Of a DNA stretch of 64,000 nt, positions 16,819 to 25,938 are shown piece by piece. The stretch covers positions 3,751,322-3,815,321 of the forward strand of contig NZ_CP039543.1 of NCBI RefSeq assembly GCF_013085545.1, given 5' to 3'. The number at the start of each line of letters is the position of its first letter. Position 1 is the stretch's first letter. A program made the translations under genes and the position numbers. Source of the DNA: Oceanidesulfovibrio marinus. GTDB lineage: Bacteria; Desulfobacterota; Desulfovibrionia; Desulfovibrionales; Desulfovibrionaceae. The notes beneath the pieces are model-generated. The model made no database searches, had not been told where the DNA came from, and saw only the letters and a program-made list of their open reading frames with translations.

Positions 16819-18291
16819 CTACTTCTGCACCCGTCTGTGCAGGGCGTAGCGGGACAGACCCAGGTACTTTGCGGCGCGGGATTTGTTGCCGCCGAACTTG
16901 TCCAGGGTCTTGCGGATAATGGCCTGGTTGAGCTCTTCGAGGTCCAGGCCGTCGTCCGGCAGGATGAGCTTGTCGATGTCGTGCAGGCTCACGGCGCCGT
17001 CCGCCAGCTGCTCCGCACCCTCAAAGGTAACGCGGCGGCGGTTCTGGTCCTCGCTGAAGAGGAAGTAGACGTGGCCGGGCAGCAGGGTCTCGCCGTCGCT
17101 GGTGAGCACGGCGCGTTCGATGGCGTTTTCCAGCTCGCGTACGTTGCCGGGCCAGCTGTAGGAGAGCAGGATTTCCCGCGTGGTGGAGTGGATCTCGCGG
17201 AAGCGTTTCTTTTTGCGCGCGGCCTGGCGCAGCAGAAAATGCATGGCCAACAGGTCGATGTCCTGGGGCCGTTCGCGTAGCGGCGGAATGACCATGTGGC
17301 CGACCTTGAGCCGGTGGTAGAGGTCGCGGCGGAATGCGCCGGAGTCCACGAGCTGGCCGAGCTTGCGGTTGGCCGCGCAGATAACGCGGGCGCGGAAGGG
17401 GTGCTCTTTGCTGCCGCCCAGGCGGTAGTAGCTACGCTCCTCCAGCACGCGCAGCAGCTTGGGCTGCATGGACAGCGGCATCTCGGCGATTTCGTCCAGG
17501 AAGACAGTGCCCTTGCCGGCCAGCTCCAGCTTGCCCTTGGCGCCCTGGCGGGCGCTGCCGGTGTAGGCGCCGGGCTCGTGGCCGAACAGTTCGCTCTCGA
17601 ACAGCTCGGCCGGGATGGCGGAGCAGTTGATGGCCACGAAGGGGTCCTCGTTGCCCTCCTTGCCGTAGTGGATGAGTCTGGCCAGGACCTCCTTGCCCGT
17701 GCCGGTCTCGCCCTCCAGCAGCACCGGGACCTCGGGGTCCTCGTGGTAGATGAGGCATTCGCGCAGCAGCTTGACCATGGCAGGGGACTCGGCCACCACC
17801 TCGGTCATGCCGGTGGTGTCGCGCAGCCGCTCCTGGGCCAGGGAGAGATGCTGGCGCAGGCTCTGGGTAGCCTCCTCCAGCCGGGAGTGGAACTGGGTCC
17901 GCCAGGACTGGTTTTCCAGCAGCAGGGCCTGGTGCTCGGTGCAGCGCTCCACCACGGCGGCGAGCTCCTGGGCCGAGAGGGGCTTGCTCAGATAGTCGTA
18001 GGCGCCTTTGCGAAGAGCCTCGATGGCCGTGTCCCTGTCGCCGTGGCCTGTGATCAGCACCACGTCGGAGCTGAGGGAGTTCTGCTGGGAGCGCAGCTTG
18101 GTGAGCAGCTCGAGCCCGTCCATGCCGGGCATGCGGATATCCGTGACAATGAGCGGAAAGTACTCCTTGGCCACCGCGGCGAGGGCGTCCTCGGCGTTGG
18201 TCAGGGCAACGGGCTCGTGGCCCAGGTCTGTAAGGACAAGCGCAAGACTTTTCAGGCTGTCTTCATTGTCGTCAACGATGAGTACACGCAT
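16819..18291 (-). CDS. NtrC-family sigma-54-dependent response regulator
   Basis: A 490-residue transcription activator with receiver (1-120), coiled linker, AAA+ domain (about 165-400) and Fis-type HTH at the C-terminus. Receiver residues are intact (VDDNEDS, IVTDIRMPGMDG, LITGHGD, DYLSKPL). The AAA+ domain has Walker A GETGTGKE and Walker B VFLDEIAEMP. The sigma-54-contacting loop reads GAYTGS instead of GAFTGA, an unusual final residue. The HTH contains LNQAIIRKTLDKFGGNKSRAA. Its kinase partner is the gene 19 bp upstream. Target promoters are unknown; none was recognised nearby. Confidence 0.94.
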   Translation of the reverse strand: MRVLIVDDNEDSLKSLALVLTDLGHEPVALTNAEDALAAVAKEYFPLIVTDIRMPGMDGLELLTKLRSQQNSLSSDVVLITGHGDRDTAIEALRKGAYDYLSKPLSAQELAAVVERCTEHQALLLENQSWRTQFHSRLEEATQSLRQHLSLAQERLRDTTGMTEVVAESPAMVKLLRECLIYHEDPEVPVLLEGETGTGKEVLARLIHYGKEGNEDPFVAINCSAIPAELFESELFGHEPGAYTGSARQGAKGKLELAGKGTVFLDEIAEMPLSMQPKLLRVLEERSYYRLGGSKEHPFRARVICAANRKLGQLVDSGAFRRDLYHRLKVGHMVIPPLRERPQDIDLLAMHFLLRQAARKKKRFREIHSTTREILLSYSWPGNVRELENAIERAVLTSDGETLLPGHVYFLFSEDQNRRRVTFEGAEQLADGAVSLHDIDKLILPDDGLDLEELNQAIIRKTLDKFGGNKSRAAKYLGLSRYALHRRVQK

Positions 18292-18310
18292 GTTGTTTTA
18301 TCTCTGAAGG

Positions 18311-21022
18311 TTATTCGGCAGGCCGCATCCGGACCGTGAATGTTGCGCCGCCCCAGGGGCTTTGTCCTGCGGATATTTCGGCATCCCAGGAGCGCACCAT
18401 GGTGTGTACGATGGACAACCCAAGGCCCATGCCCTTTCCGGGGTCCTTGGTGGTGAAAAATGGGTCAAAGAGCCTGTCTTCCATACCCTTGAAGCCGGGA
18501 CCGTTGTCATGGACGCTCAGAATGACATGGTCCGATTCGCTTTCCGTCCGTATATACACGAACTTTTCAGGTAGCTCCATATCTGAAGAGGCTGGTTTTA
18601 CCGGACGTTTACTTGCGGCCGGCGTGACGGACTCCAGAGCGTTCATGGCGTTGACCACGAGGTTGATGACCACCTGCTCCACCTGCACGGGGTTGGCGTG
18701 GACCTTGGGCAGGTCGCTCTGCAGGTTCAGGCGCAGGGTGATGTCGTGGGAACGGAGCTGCGCCGTGACCAGCGAGAGCGCGCTCTCCAGGGCGTGGTTC
18801 AGGTCCACGCTGCCCAGGCCACGGGTTTCCTGCCGCACCAGGGAGCGCATGTGGACGATGATGTCGCTGATCTTCCGGCATTCGTTCATGATCAGGCCGA
18901 GCCGCTCCTTGACCAGCTCGCGGCTGATGATCTCCTGCTGGTCGATGACCATGTCGAGGCCACTGACATACAGCCGGAGGGCATTGAGCGGCTGGTTGAT
19001 CTCGTGGGCGATGCCGCCGGCAAGGGTGCCCATGGCCTCCAGCTTCTGCGCCCTCTGGAGGCGGGCCTGGTCGCGCAGGCGGTCGGTCACGTCCTCGATC
19101 ATGACGATGAGCGAGCGGATGCTGCCGTCGTTGCGCCGGACCGGGTAGAAGTTGAAGCGCATGGTGCGCGTACCGCCGGCCAGGGTCATATCCTCCAGAA
19201 TTTCCGTCTCCATGCGCTCCGCCAGGACGCGCGTGCACGGGCTCTTGCAGTGCGTATCCTCGGCGCAGGACGGGAAGAGCACCTTGCACGGCGGCGGGGA
19301 GTCGAAGTCCACGTGGGAGTACCACTCGCGCAGCTTGGGGTTGGCGGCCACCACGCGGTAGTTCTCGTCCACCATGGCGATGCCCATGGCGAGGTTGTCC
19401 GTGATGGAGCGGTAGCGCTGCTCGCTGGCCTGGAGCGCATCCTGGGCGCGGCGGGAGACGGTGACGTCGATGCCGAGCTCCAGCACCAGGGGGGAGCCGT
19501 CCACGTCTTCGAAAGGGTAGTCGTAGATCTGGAAGACCTGGCCTGTCCTTTCCGACGTCCACTCCCACACGGCCAGGCTGCGGGTGTCGAAGACCTCGAA
19601 GGTGGGGCAAGAAGCGGCGCAGGCTGTCGTGCAGGGCGGGCCGGCGTCCTCGCTGAACTGTTCCACGAAGTAGCGGTTCTTGAAACGCAGGGTTCTGTCC
19701 GTGGCGATGAGGCAGACAAAGGCGGGCAGCCGGTCCAGAAGGGAGAAGAGCCGCTTGCGCTCCACCTCCAGGGCCTCCTCGGCCAGCTTGCGGTCCGTAA
19801 TGTCGAGGTCGGTGCCGGTCATGGACACGGGGTTGCCATCCGCATCGAAGCTGGCCACGCCCCGGGCCAACACCCAGACCTGGGAGCCGTTCTTGTGCAG
19901 CATGCGGTGCTCGAAGTCGAAGTACGGCGTCTGCCCGCTCAGGTGCTGTTGGATGCTCTCCTGCAACGCGTTCTGGTCGGCCGCGTGGACATGCTGGGAC
20001 CAGTCGTCGATGTTCGATTCGATCTCCCAATCCTCGTAGCCCAGCATGTGCTTCAGGTTGGGGTCCAGGTACATGTTGCCCGTGTTCAGCTCCCACTCCC
20101 AGACGCCGATATGTCCGGCCTCCACGGCCATGCGGTAGCGATGCTCTCGCTTGCGCAGGTTGTTCTCGATGATCCGGGACTTGGTCACGTCCACGTAGAT
20201 GATGGCGATGCCGTACCCTTCCAGGTCGATGGGCGCGACGTAGATGGAAAGCCAGATGACCTCGCCGTTCTCCCTGATGATGCCCACCTCCTGGCCCAGC
20301 AGCGTCTCTCCGGTGCGCAGGGCGCGGACGCAGGCGTACTCATCCGGAGGCAGGGGGCTGCCGTCCGGCCGGATCATCTGCCAGGAATCGTCGTACACGG
20401 ACTTGCCGATGAGGGCCTCGGCGGGATGGGCCAGAACTTTCTCGGAAACCGAGTTCACCTCGATGATGATGCCGTCTTCGTCCGTGATGGTCAGACCGAT
20501 GGGCAGGATGTCGTAGAGCACGCGGTGCTTCTCGCGCAGCACGGCGAGGTTCCGGCCGGAGGCCTTGGGCTGCTGCGCGGGCTGGTCTGGAGCCTGGTCC
20601 GGATCGAGCGGTTCGATGACGGCGATGGCGGACGCCGGATCGTAGAGATCGGTCCCGCCGCCAAAGGCCGGGCGGGTGTGGATCATGAACCACACGGCAT
20701 CGTGTCCGGTCTCCACCACAAGGCGGTACGGCGCATGGATGCCTGCGGATCGTTTTTCCAGGGCCGTGGCTATGGTCCCGGCATTGGGCTCCTGGCCGGC
20801 CTGCTCCAGGAGCGCCTTCAAGCCGGCATCCGGAGCGCAGCCCAGCGCCGCGCCAAGGACTCCGGCGGCGTAGCGCAGGCAGTCCGGCACAGGAGACGCG
20901 TTCACGACGCCGTCCTGCAGAAACGCCGCGGGCAACGCACTGTCCGCCAGGTCGGCTGCGAGGAACTGCGCAAGCTGGCCGGGTCGTCCGGCGCGGAAGG
21001 GTGCAGTGCTCGCTTTGTTCAT
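18311..21022 (-). CDS. Multi-PAS sensor histidine kinase
   Basis: A 903-residue soluble kinase with no clear transmembrane helix. An N-terminal region (about 1-150) of unclear fold is followed by four PAS domains: about 160-285, 290-410 (PAS with PAC, GVWEWELNTGNMYLDP), 420-530 and 535-650. The HisKA domain has GGIAHEINQPLNAL near 675, and the HATPase domain has VINLVVNAMNALE, HDNGPGFKG and GKGMGLGLSIVHTMV. Cysteines cluster in PAS3 (CTTACAASC) and PAS4 (CAEDTHCKSPC), which could bind metal or sense redox state. It stands between the hybrid kinase and NtrC regulator genes and is the likely kinase for the latter. Confidence 0.92.
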   Translation of the reverse strand: MNKASTAPFRAGRPGQLAQFLAADLADSALPAAFLQDGVVNASPVPDCLRYAAGVLGAALGCAPDAGLKALLEQAGQEPNAGTIATALEKRSAGIHAPYRLVVETGHDAVWFMIHTRPAFGGGTDLYDPASAIAVIEPLDPDQAPDQPAQQPKASGRNLAVLREKHRVLYDILPIGLTITDEDGIIIEVNSVSEKVLAHPAEALIGKSVYDDSWQMIRPDGSPLPPDEYACVRALRTGETLLGQEVGIIRENGEVIWLSIYVAPIDLEGYGIAIIYVDVTKSRIIENNLRKREHRYRMAVEAGHIGVWEWELNTGNMYLDPNLKHMLGYEDWEIESNIDDWSQHVHAADQNALQESIQQHLSGQTPYFDFEHRMLHKNGSQVWVLARGVASFDADGNPVSMTGTDLDITDRKLAEEALEVERKRLFSLLDRLPAFVCLIATDRTLRFKNRYFVEQFSEDAGPPCTTACAASCPTFEVFDTRSLAVWEWTSERTGQVFQIYDYPFEDVDGSPLVLELGIDVTVSRRAQDALQASEQRYRSITDNLAMGIAMVDENYRVVAANPKLREWYSHVDFDSPPPCKVLFPSCAEDTHCKSPCTRVLAERMETEILEDMTLAGGTRTMRFNFYPVRRNDGSIRSLIVMIEDVTDRLRDQARLQRAQKLEAMGTLAGGIAHEINQPLNALRLYVSGLDMVIDQQEIISRELVKERLGLIMNECRKISDIIVHMRSLVRQETRGLGSVDLNHALESALSLVTAQLRSHDITLRLNLQSDLPKVHANPVQVEQVVINLVVNAMNALESVTPAASKRPVKPASSDMELPEKFVYIRTESESDHVILSVHDNGPGFKGMEDRLFDPFFTTKDPGKGMGLGLSIVHTMVRSWDAEISAGQSPWGGATFTVRMRPAE

Positions 21023-21058
21023 CGAAGGAAGGTTCGTCCGGAGGGGCGAGCCCCGGGG

Positions 21059-22678
<1,620 letters not shown>

Positions 22679-22821
22679 ATTGGCAGCAAGGAGAAAGCCT
22701 TTGCGGCGGCCAGAAATGCACGTTGCCCCATATCCCGGAATACTTCAAGAAGCCTGTTCGGCAAGCGCCGGAGTTGCGTCGTTCCGGCCGGATGGATATC
22801 CTGATTCAAGGAGGAATCATT

Positions 22822-23919
22822 GTGGCCAAACGCATCTTGAGCCTGGACATAGGGAGCGGCACGGTGGACGTGCTGTATTACGTGACGGCGGAGGACGGCG
22901 GCCCCTGCGCCGAGCCGGAGAACCTGCCCAAGTTCGTGCTGCCCTCGCCGGCGCAACGCGTGGCCGCGCGCGTGCGGGAGCTGACGGCGGCCGGAAAGGG
23001 CATCTATCTGCACGGCGAGAACATGGGCGGCGGATTTTTTCGCAGCGTGTCCGCCCATCTGAAGGCTGGCCTTCCGGCGGCTGCGCACCCGGACGCGGCC
23101 TGGGCGCTTTCCGATGATCCGGTCCGGCTCGAGTCCATGGGCATCGAGATAACCACGGCGCCGCCCGCCGGTTTCATCCCGGTGCACACCGCCGACTACG
23201 AGCCCGGCTACTGGAACGGCCTGCTGGCCATGTGCGGTCTGGAGCCGCCGGATATGATTCTTGCCTCGGCCCAGGACCACGGCTACCACCCCACGGGCAG
23301 CAACCGGCTCGGCCGGTTCGTGATCTGGCGCAACCTGCTCTCATGCGATGGCGGGCGGCTGGACTCGCTGTTCTATGAGCAGGCTCCCGAATCCCTGACC
23401 CGCCTGGTGACACTGCAACGCGCCATCGGCGGCGGCCCTGTGGCGGACACCGGCGCAGCCGCCGTGCTGGGCGCGCTGTTCGATCCGCAGGTGGCGGCGC
23501 TTTCCGAAAGGACCGGCGTGATGGTTGTGAATGCGGGAAACAGCCATTTCCTGGCGTTCCTCGTGTACCGGCAGCGGATTTACGGCGTGTACGAGCACCA
23601 TACCGGCATGCAGAAGCCCGAGGCCATCGCCAGCGACCTCGACAGGTTCCGCCGGGGCGAGATCGCCAACGAAGAGGTGCTGGAAAGCGGCGGCCACGGC
23701 GTGCACACGGTGGAGCTGCCGGGCGGCGGCGTGGGCTTCGGCCACATATGCGTGATGGGGCCGAGGCGCAGGCTGGCCAACGAGGCCCTACGGCAGGACG
23801 CCGGGCGATACGCGGGCATCATGCATCCCGCGCCGGGCGGCGATATGATGATCGCCGGGTGCTTCGGGCTGGTGAGCGGCTACTACATGACGAGGCGGAA
23901 CGGGGAAACCGGAGACTAG
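22822..23919 (+). CDS. DUF1786-like ASKHA-fold protein of unknown function
   Basis: A 365-residue protein that appears to belong to the DUF1786 group, found mostly in anaerobic bacteria and archaea and sometimes annotated as pyruvate-formate-lyase-activating-enzyme-like without proof. The start KRILSLDIGSGTVDVLYY resembles the phosphate-1 loop of actin/Hsp70/sugar-kinase-fold proteins, and GVMVVNAGNSHFLAFLV near 235 resembles a phosphate-2 loop, so ATP binding is plausible. The GTG at 22822 was chosen because AAGGAGG lies 8 bp upstream. It stands alone, divergent from the hybrid kinase and overlapping the tail of the next convergent gene by 4 bp. No function is assigned. Confidence 0.75.
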   Translation: MAKRILSLDIGSGTVDVLYYVTAEDGGPCAEPENLPKFVLPSPAQRVAARVRELTAAGKGIYLHGENMGGGFFRSVSAHLKAGLPAAAHPDAAWALSDDPVRLESMGIEITTAPPAGFIPVHTADYEPGYWNGLLAMCGLEPPDMILASAQDHGYHPTGSNRLGRFVIWRNLLSCDGGRLDSLFYEQAPESLTRLVTLQRAIGGGPVADTGAAAVLGALFDPQVAALSERTGVMVVNAGNSHFLAFLVYRQRIYGVYEHHTGMQKPEAIASDLDRFRRGEIANEEVLESGGHGVHTVELPGGGVGFGHICVMGPRRRLANEALRQDAGRYAGIMHPAPGGDMMIAGCFGLVSGYYMTRRNGETGD

Positions 23920-24536
23920 CCGCAGGGAGTTCTCCAGGCCGGCACCATGCTGTTGGCCGGCACCATGTTGAAGCCCTGCAGCAGGCGCAGGGCCTTGTCC
24001 GAAAGGATGACGCCCTTGCGCTTCTTGCCCTTGCCCACCTCGGCTTTCACGTGGATGAGATAGCCGTTGCCCGAGAGGGAGCTGATGTCCTTGGGGCTGT
24101 ATGTCTCCAGGATGTCGCTGGGCATGAGCCCGCCATAGGAGTGGATCTTGGAGTAGTGGTAGACGTCGGACAGGAGGATGCACTGGGTTTTGGAGAGGCT
24201 TGAGGTGGGTGTGCGCTTCACCTCCACAACCTGGGAGTCCTCGCCTTCGGAGCAGACCTCGCCCAGGTCGGCCTCTTTGGCCGCCTCTTCATACACGGGC
24301 AGGAGCTCTTCGAGCAGGTCGTGCCCGCGCTCGGTGAGCTTGAGCATGACGCGCTCCGAACCGCAGGCGAACGTGATGACGATGCGCTCCACGCACTCCT
24401 CGTCCACAAGCTCCTCCACCTTGCCGGCATCGTGGAAGATCGCCAGCTTTGCGGGCAGCATGCCACGGTAGCGCTTGATGCCGGAAAAGGCGTTGATATC
24501 TTTCAGTATCTTGAAATGCTGTTGGTCGAACTGCAT
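23916..24536 (-). CDS. Protein with two copies of a winged-helix-like domain
   Basis: Not recognised as a named family. The 206-residue protein seems to be an internal duplication: residues about 8-85 (ILKDINAFSGIKRYRGMLP ... VMLKLTERGHDLLEELL) and about 118-190 (ILLSDVYHYSKIHSYGGLMP ... GVILSDKALRLLQ) align by the pattern S-x-I-x-x-Y-x-G-x-MP and a closing T/S-(E/D)-(R/K)-x-x-x-LL helix. The two halves are joined by an acidic linker. Such paired modules are often DNA-binding or regulatory. It lies 20 bp after fabZ on the same strand and may be the last gene of that transcript. Confidence 0.65.
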   Translation of the reverse strand: MQFDQQHFKILKDINAFSGIKRYRGMLPAKLAIFHDAGKVEELVDEECVERIVITFACGSERVMLKLTERGHDLLEELLPVYEEAAKEADLGEVCSEGEDSQVVEVKRTPTSSLSKTQCILLSDVYHYSKIHSYGGLMPSDILETYSPKDISSLSGNGYLIHVKAEVGKGKKRKGVILSDKALRLLQGFNMVPANSMVPAWRTPCG

Positions 24537-24556
24537 GGCTGAATCGATGGTTTGAA

Positions 24557-25033
24557 TCAGATTTCGTCGGGCGAGACCAGAGCGGCGGCGAGGCCGGCCT
24601 GGGCAACAACCTGGTCGCCCACGCGGGCGTCGCAGGTCATCTTGAAGAAGTTGCGGCGGTGGCGGATGTCCCAGCAGTTGAGGATAAGCTGGTCGCCGGG
24701 CACCACGGGCCTGCGGAAGCGGGCCTTGTCGATGCCAGTAAAGATGAACAGGGAGTTGTCGTTCTCTTCCAGGTTCAGGCTGATGAGCAGGGCGCCGGCC
24801 TGGGCCAGGGCTTCGAGCACGAGCACGCCGGGCATGACCGGGTTCTCCGGGAAGTGACCCTGGAAGAACGGCTCGTTCATGGTCACGTTCTTCAGCGCTG
24901 TGAGGCTCGTCCTTGGCACGTAGCCCAACACACGGTCAATGAGCAGGAACGGGTAACGGTGCGGCAGAAGGTCGAGAATCCTGCGGATCTGCAGCGGGCC
25001 CACGGTCGAGGTTTCTTGCGTGGTATCGGTCAT
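24557..25033 (-). CDS. fabZ: 3-hydroxyacyl-ACP dehydratase
   Basis: Cytoplasmic hot-dog-fold enzyme of fatty-acid elongation: removes water from beta-hydroxyacyl-ACP. In 158 residues it has LPHRYPFLLID near 23, the catalytic GHFPENPVMPG with His60 and Glu74 in VLVLEALAQAGA, and the closing KMTCDARVG segment. The ATG is preceded by GGAG at 5 bp. In many Gram-negatives fabZ sits with lpx genes in the bamA-skp cluster; here skp and bamA are directly upstream, but lpxD and lpxA are not, so the cluster is reduced. Confidence 0.97.
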   Translation of the reverse strand: MTDTTQETSTVGPLQIRRILDLLPHRYPFLLIDRVLGYVPRTSLTALKNVTMNEPFFQGHFPENPVMPGVLVLEALAQAGALLISLNLEENDNSLFIFTGIDKARFRRPVVPGDQLILNCWDIRHRRNFFKMTCDARVGDQVVAQAGLAAALVSPDEI

Positions 25034-25138
25034 TGTCGCTCCATGAAATGTATGGTCTGGTCTGATCGTCGTATTGATATGTCGGCAAGGAACCGAACGG
25101 GGATAAATTAGCCTTAATTAGGCGTATCGTAAAGCACG

Positions 25139-25198
25139 AAGGCCCGCCTGGCAGAGCCGCAGCGGTGTGCGCGGCTCTGCCGGACGGGCCTTTTTATA
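25139..25198. terminator. Long hairpin between skp and fabZ
   Basis: Arms of about 22 nt (from AAGGCCCG and GGCAGAGCCGC, with one bulge region) enclose a 10-nt loop. On the plus strand the stem is followed by TTTTTATAT, a strong terminator form, but no plus-strand gene precedes it. On the minus strand the T tail is weak (TTCGTGCTTT), so it may only partly stop skp transcripts before fabZ. Confidence 0.6.
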
Positions 25199-25236
25199 TG
25201 GTGCGCCAGGGGCGCACGGACGATATTCGCTGCGGT

Positions 25237-25746
25237 CTAGAACGCGGCGTTGAACAGCTTGAGCACGTCGGGCGTGATGTCGATGCGCTTGGAGGCCCAG
25301 ACAACGCCGCCGTTGATGTCGGTGAGGATGAGGTCGAACTGGTTCTCCTGGGCGTACTTCTGGATGACCTCCACCAGCTTCTTCTTGATGGGGCCCATGA
25401 TGCGTTCCTCTTCCTTGCCGATCTTCTCCTGGAACTGCTGCATCTTGGTGGAGTGGTCATAGACCTTGCGCTGGTAGGCGGTGAGCTTTTCCTTTTTGGC
25501 GTCCTGGGAAAGGACGGCCGCCTGTTTCTTGAGCTCCTCCATCTCCGTCTGCAGTCCCTGCTCTTCCTGCGAGAGCTTGTCGCGCTCAGGCTTGAGAATC
25601 CGCCGCAGCTCGGCGTTGGCCTTCTTGCCCGGCTCGGACTGCATCAGCACATGAGTGAGAGAGACCACGCCGACCTTGGCTTGGGCATGTGCCGTGGCCG
25701 CGAAGAGCAGGCAAAAAATGAAAACAAAGGCGGTAATTTTTCGCAT
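25237..25746 (-). CDS. skp: Skp/OmpH-family periplasmic chaperone
   Basis: A 169-residue periplasmic holdase that keeps outer-membrane proteins unfolded for delivery to BamA. A signal peptide (KITAFVFIFCLLFAATAHAQA) precedes KVGVVSLTHVLMQSEPGKKANAE, the usual Skp start, and then a long charged coiled-coil arm (about 45-120) and a closing FDLILTDINGGVVWASKRIDITPDVL segment. GGGAG precedes the ATG at 8 bp. It lies downstream of bamA, from which a terminator-like hairpin separates it. Confidence 0.92.
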   Translation of the reverse strand: MRKITAFVFIFCLLFAATAHAQAKVGVVSLTHVLMQSEPGKKANAELRRILKPERDKLSQEEQGLQTEMEELKKQAAVLSQDAKKEKLTAYQRKVYDHSTKMQQFQEKIGKEEERIMGPIKKKLVEVIQKYAQENQFDLILTDINGGVVWASKRIDITPDVLKLFNAAF

Positions 25747-25863
25747 GTCGAAAGCTCCCGAGAGTTCTTTCCGCAGCGCCCTGCGCCGCCGGCATATGCA
25801 CGACAGGCTATGCGGAAGTGGTGTCTTGATGTCGATCCAAAATGACCGAATTTCTTTCTGTAG

Positions 25864-25903
25864 TAAAAACGGGCGGGCACTTCAAGCATAGAAGGCCCGC
25901 CCG
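25864..25903 (-). terminator. Terminator or attenuator between bamA and skp
   Basis: Minus-strand stem CGGGCGGGC/GCCCGCCCG with a 16-nt loop, then TTTTTAC. It lies 36 bp after bamA and 118 bp before skp and so may lower or end read-through into skp. Confidence 0.8.
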
Positions 25904-25938
25904 GATGATATCCTAACAAATATTTAGGGTTGGTCGGT

